Below the pieces are notes generated by a model. The model saw only the letters and a list, made by a program, of their open reading frames with translations, did no database searches and had not been told where the DNA came from. Below are positions 24,984-35,440 of a DNA stretch of 64,000 nt, in pieces (the first letter of the stretch is position 1; each line of letters starts with the position of its first letter). The stretch is taken from contig NZ_CP041166.1 of assembly GCF_009258045.1 (NCBI RefSeq), forward strand, positions 558,001 to 622,000, given 5' to 3'. The DNA is from Sulfurimonas xiamenensis (lineage in GTDB: Bacteria > Campylobacterota > Campylobacteria > Campylobacterales > Sulfurimonadaceae). A program made the position numbers and the translations under genes.

Positions 24984-26354
24984 TTGAGAAGAGGAAGAAA
25001 AAACGGATCTTCAATAGCTTTATTGAGTCTATTTGCAGTAATAATAGGTGCTGTGTTATATGGATATAACGCAGAGATGTTTGAGAGAGAAGCTCCTGTA
25101 ATTTCAATGAAAAACAATGGATACTGGAATCTTAAAAACTCTTTGGATATATCGATAGATGATACCACAGGATTAAAAGCATACAAAGTAATTTTAATAG
25201 GTTCATCAGAAGAGACTTTGTTATACAATGAACAGTTTTTAACTCCAAAACAGTCAGTAAATATTAAAGTTGAACCTCCAAAGAGTGCTTATACTATGAA
25301 AGAGAATGATATTAAAATAGTTGTTGAAGCAGTTGATACAAGCAAATGGAACTTTTTTAAAGGAAATATTGCAAGAAGTGAGTTTAAATTAAAAATCGAT
25401 AAAAAAAGACCTGCCTTAAATACAGTTGCAAACTCTTATAAAATAAGCAAAGGAGGCGCTGCGCTTGTTGTTTTTAAAGCTGAAGATGAAAATTTAAAAG
25501 AGCTATATATTGAGACAAGTTTTAATAAAAAATTTAAAGCACAGCCCTTTTATAAAGAGGGATATTACATAGCTCTTCTTGCATGGCCTATAAAAGAGTC
25601 AACATTTAGAGCTGCAGTTGTTGCCAAAGATTATGCAGACAATACTTCAAAAGCGCATATTCCTCTTTTTTTAAAAGATATACAGTATAAAGTATCAAAT
25701 ATAAAAATAAGTGACAATTTTTTAAAAGGGAAAATAGCAGATCTGGCAGAGGAGTTTGCAGAGACTCAAGGTGTAACAGATCCGATAGAACAGTTTAAAA
25801 TTATAAATGAGAATGTACGAGAAAAAAATGAAAAATTAATATATGATATTACATCAAAAGTTTCAAATGAGATGATTCAGGATTTTTATATAAATAAGAT
25901 GTATCCTTTGAAAAATGGGGCAGTTGTTGCTCGTTTTGGAGATCATAGATTATACTCTTACAATGGAAATCGTATCAGTGAATCGTATCATTTAGGGCTA
26001 GATTTAGCAAGCAATGCAATGGCTCAAATAAAACCTCATAATGGCGGAGAGGTTGTTTATGCAGGTTATAATGGTTTATATGGGAATATGCCTATTCTTT
26101 CTCATGGGCTGGGACTTTATACATTATATGGTCACTGTTCAAGTGTAAATGTTAACAGCGGTGATATAATTCAAGCCGGAACACATATTGCAAATACCGG
26201 CAAAAGCGGCTATGCTATGGGAGATCATTTGCATTTTGGAGTTTTAATTCAAGGTGTGGAAGTTCGTCCTGCGGAATGGATGGATGCTACATGGATAAAG
26301 CTAAATATTAGTGATGTAATTAAGAGTGCAAAAACTATTATAGATAAAAATTAA
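24984..26354 (+). CDS. M23 (LytM) family cell-wall endopeptidase
   Basis: 456 residues from TTG 24984, preceded by AAGGAG. An N-terminal membrane anchor (about 10-30) is followed by a long beta-rich region and a C-terminal M23 domain with the zinc ligands in HLGLDLA and DHLHFGVL plus YTLYGHCSSV. Zinc-dependent enzymes of this kind cleave peptidoglycan crosslinks and set cell shape in Helicobacter and Campylobacter. The gene precedes lpxC, the same order as the Campylobacter homolog I recall as Cj0131. Confidence 0.88.
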   Translation: MRRGRKNGSSIALLSLFAVIIGAVLYGYNAEMFEREAPVISMKNNGYWNLKNSLDISIDDTTGLKAYKVILIGSSEETLLYNEQFLTPKQSVNIKVEPPKSAYTMKENDIKIVVEAVDTSKWNFFKGNIARSEFKLKIDKKRPALNTVANSYKISKGGAALVVFKAEDENLKELYIETSFNKKFKAQPFYKEGYYIALLAWPIKESTFRAAVVAKDYADNTSKAHIPLFLKDIQYKVSNIKISDNFLKGKIADLAEEFAETQGVTDPIEQFKIINENVREKNEKLIYDITSKVSNEMIQDFYINKMYPLKNGAVVARFGDHRLYSYNGNRISESYHLGLDLASNAMAQIKPHNGGEVVYAGYNGLYGNMPILSHGLGLYTLYGHCSSVNVNSGDIIQAGTHIANTGKSGYAMGDHLHFGVLIQGVEVRPAEWMDATWIKLNISDVIKSAKTIIDKN

Positions 26355-26433
26355 AATATAGTGTACAATTTAGAGTTAAATAAATTGTGATTTGAAAAAA
26401 AATTTAATTACTAAATATAATATGAATTTTGTT

Positions 26434-26439
26434 TATAAT
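26434..26439 (+). promoter_or_regulatory. candidate -10 box upstream of lpxC
   Basis: TATAAT in a very AT-rich 113-base spacer, 28 bases before the lpxC ATG. A -35 element is not apparent. AGGAA at 26458-26462 is the ribosome binding site. Confidence 0.4.
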
Positions 26440-26467
26440 ATATAAGATTTTATAAGTAGGAATAGCT

Positions 26468-27352
26468 ATGTATCAAACAACAATAAAAAAGAGTGTTGAG
26501 CTTGTCGGAATAGGCCTTCATAAAGGTTCTGCCGTTAAGTTAAGATTGGAACCGTTGGAGTCAAACAGCGGGTTAATATTTTATAGAAGCGATGTTGATG
26601 TAGCCATTCCGCTTATTCCAGAAAATGTTGTTGATACTAAAATGGCTACTGTTATCGGCAAAGACGGCTATGTAATTTCAACAATCGAACATATGCTCTC
26701 TGCTATATATGCTTATGGAATTGATAACCTTAAAATAATAGTTGATGCTGATGAAATTCCTGTTATGGATGGCAGCAGTGCGAGTTTTTGTATGCTTTTA
26801 GATGAAGCAGGCATTGTTCAGTTAGATGTGCCAAAAAAAATTATGAGGATAAAAAAAGAGATAATTGTTCAAGAAGGAGAGAAATATGTCAAATTGTCCC
26901 CATCTCATGATTTGCAGTATGGCTTTACTATCAAATTTCCACATCCTGTAATTCAAAAACAGGAGTATATTTTAAATTTTACAAAACAAAACTATAAAAA
27001 CGAGATTGCACGAGCCAGAACTTTCGGTTTTTTACATGAAGTACAATATCTTCGCTCAAAAGGTTTGGCGCTTGGAGGCTCTTTGGAAAATGCTGTTGTT
27101 TTAGATGAGAAAAAAGTTTTAAATCCAGAAGGACTTAGATTTTCTGATGAATTTGTAAGACATAAAATACTTGATGCAATCGGTGATATGGCTCTTATTG
27201 GAATGAATTTTGTAGGCAATTATGAAGCTATGGCGGGAAGTCATGATCTTAATCATAAACTTACGCTTGAACTTTTAAAAGATGCTCAAAATTATGAAGT
27301 AATAGAGCTTGTAGGCGAAAAAACAAAAGAGTTAGAAAAAGCATATGCTTAG
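26468..27352 (+). CDS. lpxC: UDP-3-O-acyl-N-acetylglucosamine deacetylase LpxC
   Basis: 294 residues. Zinc and catalytic motifs: STIEHMLSA (first His), [12 protein letters not shown] (second His and Asp) and GSHDLNHKL near the end, plus [10 protein letters not shown]. LpxC performs the committed step of lipid A synthesis. Overlaps the tsaB start by 8 bases. Confidence 0.96.
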   Translation: MYQTTIKKSVELVGIGLHKGSAVKLRLEPLESNSGLIFYRSDVDVAIPLIPENVVDTKMATVIGKDGYVISTIEHMLSAIYAYGIDNLKIIVDADEIPVMDGSSASFCMLLDEAGIVQLDVPKKIMRIKKEIIVQEGEKYVKLSPSHDLQYGFTIKFPHPVIQKQEYILNFTKQNYKNEIARARTFGFLHEVQYLRSKGLALGGSLENAVVLDEKKVLNPEGLRFSDEFVRHKILDAIGDMALIGMNFVGNYEAMAGSHDLNHKLTLELLKDAQNYEVIELVGEKTKELEKAYA

Positions 27353-27806
27353 GAGTGTAGATTTAGTTTTTATTACGCTCTCTTCTCCTGTTTTGGTTGG
27401 GGTATATGAAGAGAAAAAATTAATTGAGACTATTGAAAGTTATGAAAAAAGCTCAGAAATTTTACCAAATATATTTGACGAATTATCAAAAAAATATAAG
27501 ATAAAAAAACTTTTTTATGCAAATGGACCGGGAAGTTTTATGGCAATAAAAATTGCATATATATTTTTAAAATCTATGAGTGTATTAAAAAATATACCGC
27601 TTTTAGCAACAGATGCATTTTATTTTAATGAAAATCAACCAATCAAAGCGATTGGAAAGCTATTTTTTGTTAAAATTTCTTCAGAAATAAAAACCCAAAA
27701 ACTAGAAATAGCGCCAGAGGCAAGTTTTATACTTCCAGATGTGCTTGATTATAGTAAGTTTAGCACAACTGCCGCCCCTCTTTATGGTATTGGAGCAGTT
27801 GGATAG
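27345..27806 (+). CDS. tsaB: TsaB-like t6A synthesis protein, short form
   Basis: 153 residues. The segment [21 protein letters not shown] corresponds to the TsaB motif GPGSFTGLR.G..AK, though TG is replaced by MA. TsaB scaffolds TsaD and TsaE in threonylcarbamoyladenosine formation on tRNA. Common TsaB proteins have about 220-230 residues; this one lacks most of the second lobe, as seems usual in Campylobacterota. Position between lpxC and thrB matches the Campylobacter gene order. Confidence 0.75.
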   Translation: MLRSVDLVFITLSSPVLVGVYEEKKLIETIESYEKSSEILPNIFDELSKKYKIKKLFYANGPGSFMAIKIAYIFLKSMSVLKNIPLLATDAFYFNENQPIKAIGKLFFVKISSEIKTQKLEIAPEASFILPDVLDYSKFSTTAAPLYGIGAVG

Positions 27807-27813
27807 GAATAAT

Positions 27814-28695
27814 GTGACAATAAGTGTGCCGGCAACGAGTGCGAACCTTGGACCAGGGTTTGATTCTTTAGGTTTAGCAGTTGATTTACGCAATTTAGTT
27901 GAGTTTCATCCATCAAAATTTTTTAGTGTAAATATTAAAGGTGAGGGTGAAAATAATCCAAAGTTAAAAGGTAATAATCTATTTGTTAGTATTTTCAATG
28001 AACATTATAATAGATTGACTAAAAAAAGACAAAGTTTTAAATTTACTTTTTATAACCAAATACCAATGTCAAGAGGATTAGGAAGTTCGTCTGCAGTAAT
28101 TGTAAGTGCTATATCAAGTGCACACGAGGCTGCAGGAATTAAAGTTTCAAAAAGAAGAATCTTGAATCATGCATTAGTTTATGAATCGCATCCGGATAAT
28201 ATTACACCTGCGGTTATGGGTGGTTTTAATGCTGCTACCGTAGAGAAGGGTAAAGTTTTTTCTCAAAAAAAACATCTTCCAAATTATATTAAAGCAGTTG
28301 TTGTAATACCAAACAAACCAATTAGTACATCAAAAGCAAGAACGCTACTTCCAAAATCATATTCAAAAGAGAATGCGGTTTATAATCTTTCTCATACGGC
28401 TCTTAGTGTAGCTGCTTTTTTTAATGAAGATTGGGAGATTTTAAAATTGGCTTCGCAGGATAGGTTCCATCAAAAAGCAAGAATGAAAAATTTACCTGAA
28501 CTTTTCAGTGTACAAAAAACAGCTTATGAGAGTGGAGCATTGATGAGTACTCTCTCAGGGAGCGGTTCTACTTTTTTTTCAATGGTTTACGATGAAGATG
28601 CAGTAATGATTGCAAGTAAGCTTAGTCAAAAATTTCCGGAATTCATTGTTAAAATTTTAGATTTTGATAATGATGGACTTATTATAGAAAAATAG
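27814..28695 (+). CDS. thrB: homoserine kinase
   Basis: 293 residues from GTG 27814, selected because AGGAA precedes it and the protein then begins with the canonical [19 protein letters not shown]; upstream codons in this frame lie inside tsaB. GHMP kinase ATP motif [16 protein letters not shown] at about 85-100 and C-terminal [11 protein letters not shown]. Phosphorylates homoserine for threonine synthesis. Seven bases after tsaB. Confidence 0.93.
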   Translation: MTISVPATSANLGPGFDSLGLAVDLRNLVEFHPSKFFSVNIKGEGENNPKLKGNNLFVSIFNEHYNRLTKKRQSFKFTFYNQIPMSRGLGSSSAVIVSAISSAHEAAGIKVSKRRILNHALVYESHPDNITPAVMGGFNAATVEKGKVFSQKKHLPNYIKAVVVIPNKPISTSKARTLLPKSYSKENAVYNLSHTALSVAAFFNEDWEILKLASQDRFHQKARMKNLPELFSVQKTAYESGALMSTLSGSGSTFFSMVYDEDAVMIASKLSQKFPEFIVKILDFDNDGLIIEK

Positions 28696-28730
28696 ATTAA
28701 TTCGCATCTTCTTATTAAATCAAGGAACTT

Positions 28731-29003
28731 TTGGATATAATGGCAAAAAAATTTAATCAACCTCTTAGGATGTGTATCTCTTGTAGGCAAAGAGATATAC
28801 AAAATAATCTTGCTAGACTTCAGTGTATAGATTCACAACTTAGTCTTTTTAGAGGAAATGGTAGAAGTTTTTATATATGTAAAGCTTGTCTTAAAGATAA
28901 TAAGAAAGTATTAAAATCACTAATGCGGCAATGCAAAAGTGGAGATAAAGACAAATTTTTGAACATACTAAAGGAGATCATCACTGATGACAGAAAAAGT
29001 TAG
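28731..29003 (+). CDS. YlxR-like (DUF448) RNA-binding protein
   Basis: 90 residues from TTG, or 87 from ATG 28740; AAGGA at 28722-28726 is close to the TTG and rather far from the ATG, so the start is uncertain. Contains the YlxR motif RMCISCR and [11 protein letters not shown] with paired Cys. Small YlxR proteins are encoded directly before infB in many bacteria and bind RNA or regulate transcription. It overlaps infB by 17 bases. Confidence 0.82.
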   Translation: MDIMAKKFNQPLRMCISCRQRDIQNNLARLQCIDSQLSLFRGNGRSFYICKACLKDNKKVLKSLMRQCKSGDKDKFLNILKEIITDDRKS

Positions 29004-31632
29004 AGTACACGAAATTGCTAAAGAGCTAGGAATAGCTTCTAAAGATGTAGTAAAAAAAGCTTCAGATATGGGTATTGATGTAAAATCAGCAAATAGTTCA
29101 GTTACAATGCAGGAAGCTGAAGGATTAATGAATTATATAATGAGTGGCGAGCTTGCCCAAGCATCAAAACCAGAAACAAAAACATCTGCTAAACCAATAA
29201 GTGATACTCAAAAAGAAGAAAAAACTCCTGAAAAAGAAACTAAAAAAGATAAAATTGAAGCACCTAAAGTAGATGAACAAAAGAGTATTGAAAAAAATGT
29301 TCAGGTAAGTGAAACTCAAAAAACTCAAAACAAAGAAAAGATTGAAGTAAAAGAACTTACACAAGAAGCAGTAAAAAAAGAAGCTAAAGAAGAGGAAAAT
29401 AAGACTTCATTAAATATAATTGAACCTAAAAAATTACAGATTAAAAAATCTGGGCTTAAAATAGTCAAAAAGAAAAAGCCGAAGCAGGAAGAAAAAAGTG
29501 ATGAAAGTTACAATATGCCTGCAAGACAAAAAACAGCCGTCTCTTCTTATGGCAAAATAAGTGCTGATGTTTTAGAAGAGTTGGCAAAAAAGAAAAAAAC
29601 AAAACAGAGTTCAGGTGCTAAAAAACAAGAACAAGGTGTGAAAATTGATATTTTTGGCGGCTCTTTGGCTGAAGTATCAATGGATATGGATGATCAAGTT
29701 GTTTTACTTGATTTAAATGCTACTGAGAGAAAAGAGATTGTTCCAGAAGAGCCTAGAAAGCCAAAAGTTCCAAAGCCTGTAGGAAGAAATGCAAATAAAA
29801 AAGCTGCTCCAAAAGGTAGAAAAGTTGCTCGTGACAAAAGAAAAAAATATACTAAAGATAAATCTGAAGATGTAGTGGTAACACATGTTGAAATTCCTGA
29901 GGATATCCGTGTCTATGAATTTGCAGAAAAGATTAATCGTCCGATTTCAGATGTAATAAAAGTTCTTTTTAGCCTTGGCTTAATGATGACTAAAAACGAC
30001 TTTTTAGGAAGTGACGAGATTGAGATTCTATCTGAAGAGTTTGGTGTTGAAGTAACCATCGTAGATCCAAAAGATGCCTTTAACTACGAAGAAGATATGG
30101 CAGAGACGATTGATGAAAATGCAACTAAAAGACCTCCTGTTATTACAATTATGGGACATGTTGATCATGGTAAAACTTCACTTTTAGATGCGATAAGAAA
30201 AGCAAAAGTTACTGAAGATGAAGCTGGCGGCATAACGCAGCATATCGGCGCATATACGATTGAGCAGCATGGTGAAGCAATTACATTTATAGATACTCCT
30301 GGTCACGCTGCATTTTCACAGATGCGTCAAAGAGGTACTGATGTTACGGATATTATCGTAATTGTTGTAGCGGCTGATGATGGTGTTAAACCTCAAACAG
30401 ATGAAGTTATAAAATTAGCTAAAGAGTCAGAAGCTCCTGTAATTGTAGCTCTTAATAAAATGGATAAAGAGAGTGCTAATCCCGATATGGTTAAGGGACA
30501 AATGGCTGAACGCGGTCTAAATCCTGTTGATTGGGGCGGAGATATAGAGTTTATTCCAGTTTCTGCAAAAACAGGAATGGGGATAGATGACTTACTTGAA
30601 AACATCCTTTTAACTGCTGAAGTTTTAGAATTAAAAGCAAATGAAAACGCTATGGCAAAAGCTGCTGTTGTTGAATCATCTCTTGAAAAAGGTCGCGGAG
30701 CTGTCGCAACTGTAATTGTGCAAAATGGAACACTAAAAGTTGGCGATTATGTTGTTTGCGGCAGTGCTTATGGGCGTATTAAAGCTCTTATTGATGAAAA
30801 TAAAAAGCAGATAAAAAGTTTAAAACCAAGTCATACTGCAGTAGTTGTCGGACTCAATGAAGTTCCATCATCAGGTGAAATAATGATGGCTATGAAAAGT
30901 GATAAAGAGGCAAAAGAGTATGCTCAAAAACGCCATGAATACGATAGAAATAAAGAGCTTTCTCATAGTACTAAATCTACTTTAGAAGATATGACAAGTA
31001 TGATTGCAGAAGGTAATTTAAAATCTCTCAAAGTTGTTTTAAAAACAGATGTTCACGGGTCACTTGAGGCTATTAAAAGCTCATTGAATGAGCTTAGAAA
31101 TGAAGAGGTAAAAATTAATATTATCTCTTCAGGTGTAGGCGGAATTACAGAAAATGATGTTGAACTTGTGGCAAACAGTGAAAATTGTGTATTGCTTGGA
31201 TTTAATGTTCGTCCTACAGGAAGTGTAAAAGCGTTGGCAAAACAAAAAAATGTTGATATTAGAACATACTCTATAATTTATCAACTCCTTGATGATATGA
31301 CTGGCATGTTGACTGGTATGATGGCACCGAAGTTTACTGAGGAAAATACAGGTCAAGCAGAAGTAAGAGATACATTTAAGTCTCCTAAAGGTATGGTTGC
31401 CGGATGTGTTGTTGTTGATGGAAAACTTGTACGCGGAGGTCTTGTTCGTGTTATCAGAAACGGTGTTGTTGTACATGAAGGTGAATTGACTTCTCTAAAA
31501 CGCTTTAAAGATGATGTTGAAGAGATTGGTAACGGTTATGAGTGTGGTGTTATGATTAAAGGCTATGATGATGTTATAGTTGGTGATGTAATAGAAACAT
31601 TCAAAAAAATTGAGCAAAAAGTATCTCTGTGA
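28987..31632 (+). CDS. infB: translation initiation factor IF-2
   Basis: 881 residues. An N-terminal IF2N domain ([12 protein letters not shown]) is followed by about 300 residues of Lys/Glu-rich linker, a second IF2N domain, the G domain with GHVDHGKTS (near 390), DTPGHAAF and NKMD, and domains II-IV. IF-2 delivers initiator tRNA to the 30S subunit. Central gene of the ylxR-infB-rbfA-rimP translation group. Confidence 0.97.
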   Translation: MTEKVRVHEIAKELGIASKDVVKKASDMGIDVKSANSSVTMQEAEGLMNYIMSGELAQASKPETKTSAKPISDTQKEEKTPEKETKKDKIEAPKVDEQKSIEKNVQVSETQKTQNKEKIEVKELTQEAVKKEAKEEENKTSLNIIEPKKLQIKKSGLKIVKKKKPKQEEKSDESYNMPARQKTAVSSYGKISADVLEELAKKKKTKQSSGAKKQEQGVKIDIFGGSLAEVSMDMDDQVVLLDLNATERKEIVPEEPRKPKVPKPVGRNANKKAAPKGRKVARDKRKKYTKDKSEDVVVTHVEIPEDIRVYEFAEKINRPISDVIKVLFSLGLMMTKNDFLGSDEIEILSEEFGVEVTIVDPKDAFNYEEDMAETIDENATKRPPVITIMGHVDHGKTSLLDAIRKAKVTEDEAGGITQHIGAYTIEQHGEAITFIDTPGHAAFSQMRQRGTDVTDIIVIVVAADDGVKPQTDEVIKLAKESEAPVIVALNKMDKESANPDMVKGQMAERGLNPVDWGGDIEFIPVSAKTGMGIDDLLENILLTAEVLELKANENAMAKAAVVESSLEKGRGAVATVIVQNGTLKVGDYVVCGSAYGRIKALIDENKKQIKSLKPSHTAVVVGLNEVPSSGEIMMAMKSDKEAKEYAQKRHEYDRNKELSHSTKSTLEDMTSMIAEGNLKSLKVVLKTDVHGSLEAIKSSLNELRNEEVKINIISSGVGGITENDVELVANSENCVLLGFNVRPTGSVKALAKQKNVDIRTYSIIYQLLDDMTGMLTGMMAPKFTEENTGQAEVRDTFKSPKGMVAGCVVVDGKLVRGGLVRVIRNGVVVHEGELTSLKRFKDDVEEIGNGYECGVMIKGYDDVIVGDVIETFKKIEQKVSL

Positions 31633-31979
31633 CAGAAGCTGAAATAAAGTTGAAAAGAACTGAGTCAATTCTTCTTGAATTGATTCCTGAAGCTCTTGGC
31701 AGTTTGAATGATAAAAGGTTACATCAATTAGATGTAATAGACATAAAATGTTCACGAGGTAGAAGTGATGCCAAAGTTTATATTGATCCTGCTTCATTTA
31801 CACAAGAAGAGAAGAGTGAGTTTTTAAAACTGCTTAAAAAAGCAAGACCGATAATAGAAACTTTTTGTATGAAAGATCAAGGCTGGTTTCGTTCTCCGAA
31901 GTTTACATTTGAATTTGACGAACAGTTAAAAAAAGCTCAAAATATTGAAGAGCTGTTCAAAAAAATCGCTAAAGATTAA
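31629..31979 (+). CDS. rbfA: ribosome-binding factor A
   Basis: 116 residues from GTG 31629, overlapping the infB stop by 4 bases. KH-like fold features: [40 protein letters not shown], and a C-terminal [18 protein letters not shown] that matches the RbfA P.L.F..D motif. Needed for 30S maturation. The next start follows directly. Confidence 0.9.
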   Translation: MTEAEIKLKRTESILLELIPEALGSLNDKRLHQLDVIDIKCSRGRSDAKVYIDPASFTQEEKSEFLKLLKKARPIIETFCMKDQGWFRSPKFTFEFDEQLKKAQNIEELFKKIAKD

Positions 31980-32441
31980 GTGAGTATATTTATGAGTTTA
32001 GAAAAAGATATAGAGTCGTTTGTTAAATCTGTAGGTTTGGATCTCTATGATATCTCTGTTGTTAATGAGGGTGGAGACACTATATATAGAGTAAATGTTA
32101 TTTCAAGAGAGATTGAAAATAACAGAAGAAAAGGTGTTACTCTTGATGAGTGTGTTAATCTAACACATCTTATCTCTCCTCTTCTTGATGTAACGCCTCC
32201 TGTTTCTGGAGACTATAGACTTGAAGTAGGAAGTCCTGGAATTGAAAGAAAAATACATTCATTAAAACAGTTTGAAATGTCAATAGGAGAAAATGTTGCT
32301 CTTCATTTAAAATCAAAAGAGAAACTTAAGGGAATACTTCTTAAAGTGGAAGATTCCAATATTATTTTAGATGTTGATGGGGAAGAAATTTTAGTTGATT
32401 TTTCTCAAATTTCAAAAGCAAAAACCTATTTTGAATGGTAA
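31980..32441 (+). CDS. rimP: ribosome maturation factor RimP
   Basis: 153 residues from GTG 31980 (ATG 31992 is an alternative that removes four residues). Signatures: LYDISVVNEGGDTIYRV, GVTLDECVNLTHLISPLLD and YRLEVGSPGIERKI, the strongest RimP motif. Functions in 30S assembly. Unlike the common order rimP-nusA-infB, it lies after rbfA, which is standard for this phylum. Overlaps ribD by 7 bases. Confidence 0.92.
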   Translation: MSIFMSLEKDIESFVKSVGLDLYDISVVNEGGDTIYRVNVISREIENNRRKGVTLDECVNLTHLISPLLDVTPPVSGDYRLEVGSPGIERKIHSLKQFEMSIGENVALHLKSKEKLKGILLKVEDSNIILDVDGEEILVDFSQISKAKTYFEW

Positions 32442-33460
32442 TAGATACTAACTTTTATATGAAATTAGCCTTGGATGAGGCTTGGAAATATCAAGGGCTT
32501 ACATATCCAAATCCGGCAGTCGGTTGTACTGTTACTGGGAAAAATGGTGAAATACTTGCGGTGGAAGCTCACAAAAAAGCAGGTTCTCCTCATGCTGAAG
32601 TAGAAGCTCTTAAGAGCGCATATTTTAAATTAACGAATGACAAAAAAATTTTAAATATTACATCTTCATCTCAAATTCATGAGTATCTTTTAGAAAACCA
32701 CAACAACTGTTTTAATTCTATATCTATATTTTCTACACTTGAACCATGTTCACATATAGGTAAAACTCCATCCTGTGCAACTCTTATTTCAAAATTGGGA
32801 ATAAAAAAACTTTTTGTTGGTTCTCTTGATTCTAATAAAGAAGCATCCGGCGGCAATGAAATAGTTGAAAATTCAGGTGTTGAAACAAAAAACGGGGTAT
32901 TGGAGAAAGAGTGCGATGCATTGTTAAAACCTTTCAATTTATGGCAAAAAAAGAGGTTTGTTTTTTTTAAATGGGCACAAAGGCTAAACGGAACAGTTGA
33001 TGCAGGAATCATAAGTTCAAAAAAATCGAGAATTTTAGTTCATGCTATGAGAGATGTATGTGATTTGTTGGTTATAGGCGGCAACAGTGTAAGAGTTGAC
33101 AGACCAACATTAGATGCAAGGCTTGTAGATGGAAAAGCACCTGATATTTTAATAGTTTCAAGAAATAAAGAGTTTGATGAAACTATTCCACTCTTTAATA
33201 TAAAAAACAGAAAAGTTATTATTTCTGACAATTTTTCTGTTTTAGATAATTATAAAAATATTATGATAGAAGGGGGAGAAAATATGTTTAATCTTTCCAA
33301 GAATATTGTTGATTATTATTTATGTTTTTTATCTTTGCAAATCGGCGGAAATAATAATTTTACAAATAAAGATGATAAATTTTCTATTTTAAATATACAA
33401 AAAGATGAGCAGGATATAATTATGTGGATGAAGCAAGCAAATAACAGGGGAAATAAGTAG
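32435..33460 (+). CDS. ribD: bifunctional riboflavin deaminase/reductase RibD
   Basis: 341 residues. N-terminal cytidine-deaminase-like domain with zinc site HAEVEAL and LEPCSHIGKTPSC, then a reductase domain with VIGGNSVRVDRPTLDARL and IEGGENMF. Catalyses the second and third steps of riboflavin synthesis. The reductase half after residue 255 is short and poorly conserved compared with well-known RibD proteins, so reduction may be weak or the sequence simply diverged. Overlaps rimP upstream; menG follows after one base. Confidence 0.85.
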   Translation: MVIDTNFYMKLALDEAWKYQGLTYPNPAVGCTVTGKNGEILAVEAHKKAGSPHAEVEALKSAYFKLTNDKKILNITSSSQIHEYLLENHNNCFNSISIFSTLEPCSHIGKTPSCATLISKLGIKKLFVGSLDSNKEASGGNEIVENSGVETKNGVLEKECDALLKPFNLWQKKRFVFFKWAQRLNGTVDAGIISSKKSRILVHAMRDVCDLLVIGGNSVRVDRPTLDARLVDGKAPDILIVSRNKEFDETIPLFNIKNRKVIISDNFSVLDNYKNIMIEGGENMFNLSKNIVDYYLCFLSLQIGGNNNFTNKDDKFSILNIQKDEQDIIMWMKQANNRGNK

Positions 33461-33461
33461 A

Positions 33462-34172
33462 ATGGAAAAACAGGAAAAAATCGTATCAATGTTTGATAAT
33501 ATTGCACCTACATACGATACGGCAAATCGTGTTATGAGTATGGGAATTGATAAAAGTTGGAGACGAAAGGCTTGTGATTTAGCTTATAAGTTTTATGCTA
33601 AAGATTCTATAGATAAAATTGTTGATGTTGCTTGCGGAACCGGTGATATGATGAATTACTGGAAAAAAAGATCAGAAGTAAACGGCATAGCTGTTGGAGA
33701 TATAGTAGGAGTCGACCCTTCAAATGGGATGGTTAATGTAGCAAGAGAGAAATTCTCTAAATTTAACTATCATATATCAAAAGCTACAGAAATTCCTCTT
33801 AAGGATGAGAGTGCTGATATTGTAAGTATTACTTACGGTATTAGAAATGTGGTTGAGAGAGAAGCAGCTTTAAAAGAGTTTAATAGAGTTTTAAAGCAGA
33901 GTGGTTTGGTTGTAATACTGGAGTTTATGAAGAATGAAAATCCCTCCTTGCTTGGAAAAATCAGAGACTATTATATGAATAGAATTTTGCCAAAAGTCGG
34001 GGGTTTTATCTCTAAAAATTTAGAAGCATATGAGTATCTTCCTAACTCAATAGGAGATTTTTCAACAGTTGAAAATATGAAAAAAGAGCTTGAAGCTGCC
34101 GGTTTTGAGATTGTGTATGCAAAAAGTTTCTCTATGGATATATCGACTCTTTTAATAGCAAGAAAAAAATAG
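33462..34172 (+). CDS. menG: demethylmenaquinone methyltransferase (UbiE/MenG family)
   Basis: 236 residues. SAM-binding motif VDVACGTGDMM (near 50-60), the family motif FDNIAPTYDTANRVMSMGID at the start, and SISYGIRNV-like VSITYGIRNVVER and EYLPNSIGDFST. Methylates demethylmenaquinone in the last step of menaquinone synthesis; mqnX at 37430 shows that the futalosine route is used. AGGGGA precedes the ATG. Followed by xseA as in Campylobacter. Confidence 0.92.
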   Translation: MEKQEKIVSMFDNIAPTYDTANRVMSMGIDKSWRRKACDLAYKFYAKDSIDKIVDVACGTGDMMNYWKKRSEVNGIAVGDIVGVDPSNGMVNVAREKFSKFNYHISKATEIPLKDESADIVSITYGIRNVVEREAALKEFNRVLKQSGLVVILEFMKNENPSLLGKIRDYYMNRILPKVGGFISKNLEAYEYLPNSIGDFSTVENMKKELEAAGFEIVYAKSFSMDISTLLIARKK

Positions 34173-34181
34173 AGAACAGCG

Positions 34182-35432
34182 GTGTATACTCTTAGTGTTT
34201 CTTCACTAAATGAACAGATAAAAACTTTATTAGAAAGTACATTTACCAGAGTTTTAGTTGAAGGTGAACTCTCCCGAGTTACACTGCATAACAGCGGGCA
34301 TATCTATTTTACGCTAAAAGATGCATCCTCATCGATAAAAGCTGTGATGTTTAAAGGCAATGCTTCTAAGTTGAAATTTCAGCTGCAAGAGGGATTAAAA
34401 GTTGTTATTGATGGGGCTGTGACACTCTACAAGCCAAGAGGTGAATATCAGATAAACTGTTTTTCTATTCAACCCTCAGGGCACGGAGCCTTGGCACTGG
34501 CATATGAGCAGCTTAAAAACAAATTATCTTCACAAGGCTATTTTGACCCTTCAATCAAAAAAGAACTTCCAAAATTTCCAAAAAAGATAGCTTTTATTAC
34601 CTCTGCTACCGGCGCAGCTCTACAAGATATGCTCAGAGTTGCTCAAAATAGGTATAGAGCTATAGAGATTGATATTTATGATGTTTTAGTTCAAGGAGAG
34701 AGTGCGGCTCCATCAATAGTAAATGCTTTAAATATTGCAGATACTAAAGGATATGACATTATTGTTACAGGTCGAGGCGGTGGCAGTATAGAAGATTTAT
34801 GGGCATTTAATGAAGAGATAGTCGCAGATGCAATATTTAGAGCTAAAACTCCAGTAGTATCATGTGTAGGGCATGAGATAGATTGGGTTATAAGTGACTT
34901 TGTAGCAGATTTAAGAGCCCCGACTCCGAGCGCTGCAATGCAGATGATACTACCAGATTCTAATGAATTATATCAATATATTGATTCTCTTGAGACACAA
35001 TATACTCAAAAAGTTATGCAAAAAATTTATAATGCCAAGCAAGAATTGACTCATTTGATAAATTTATATTCCGGGCACTCAATCGAAAAAAAAATAACTC
35101 AAAAAATTGAGGATGTAAAACAGCTTTGCAACTCCTATAACCAAACCATTTCATTTAAAATGCATAGTTTTTCTAAAGAAGTAGAGTCTATTAAGTTTAG
35201 ATTTCCAGATATAATAAAAAGTAAATTTAATATTGCTCAAAATCAAGTTTTAACTCTTCAAAAAATGTTAGAATCCAATAACCCAAAACTAAAAAGTAAA
35301 AAAGGTTTTGCTCAGATTTCCAAAAATTCAAAAGTCATTGATATAGGATCTTTACGAGTAAATGATATATTTGATCTTATGAATAATAAAGTAGTTATAA
35401 GTGCGAAAGTGTTAGAAAAAAATAATATATAG
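34182..35432 (+). CDS. xseA: exodeoxyribonuclease VII large subunit
   Basis: 416 residues from GTG 34182. N-terminal OB fold ([22 protein letters not shown] in part), catalytic core with [46 protein letters not shown]-type segment, and a long coiled-coil C-terminal region. Degrades single-stranded DNA with XseB, which is not encoded nearby. Confidence 0.95.
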   Translation: [416 protein letters not shown]

Positions 35433-35440
35433 GAGAGTGT

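Noticed and set aside
24562..25107. Reverse-strand frame of 181 codons across the DHH and M23 genes
   Set aside because: Fully antisense to two well-supported genes; codon use and Ser/Phe richness are typical of shadow frames.
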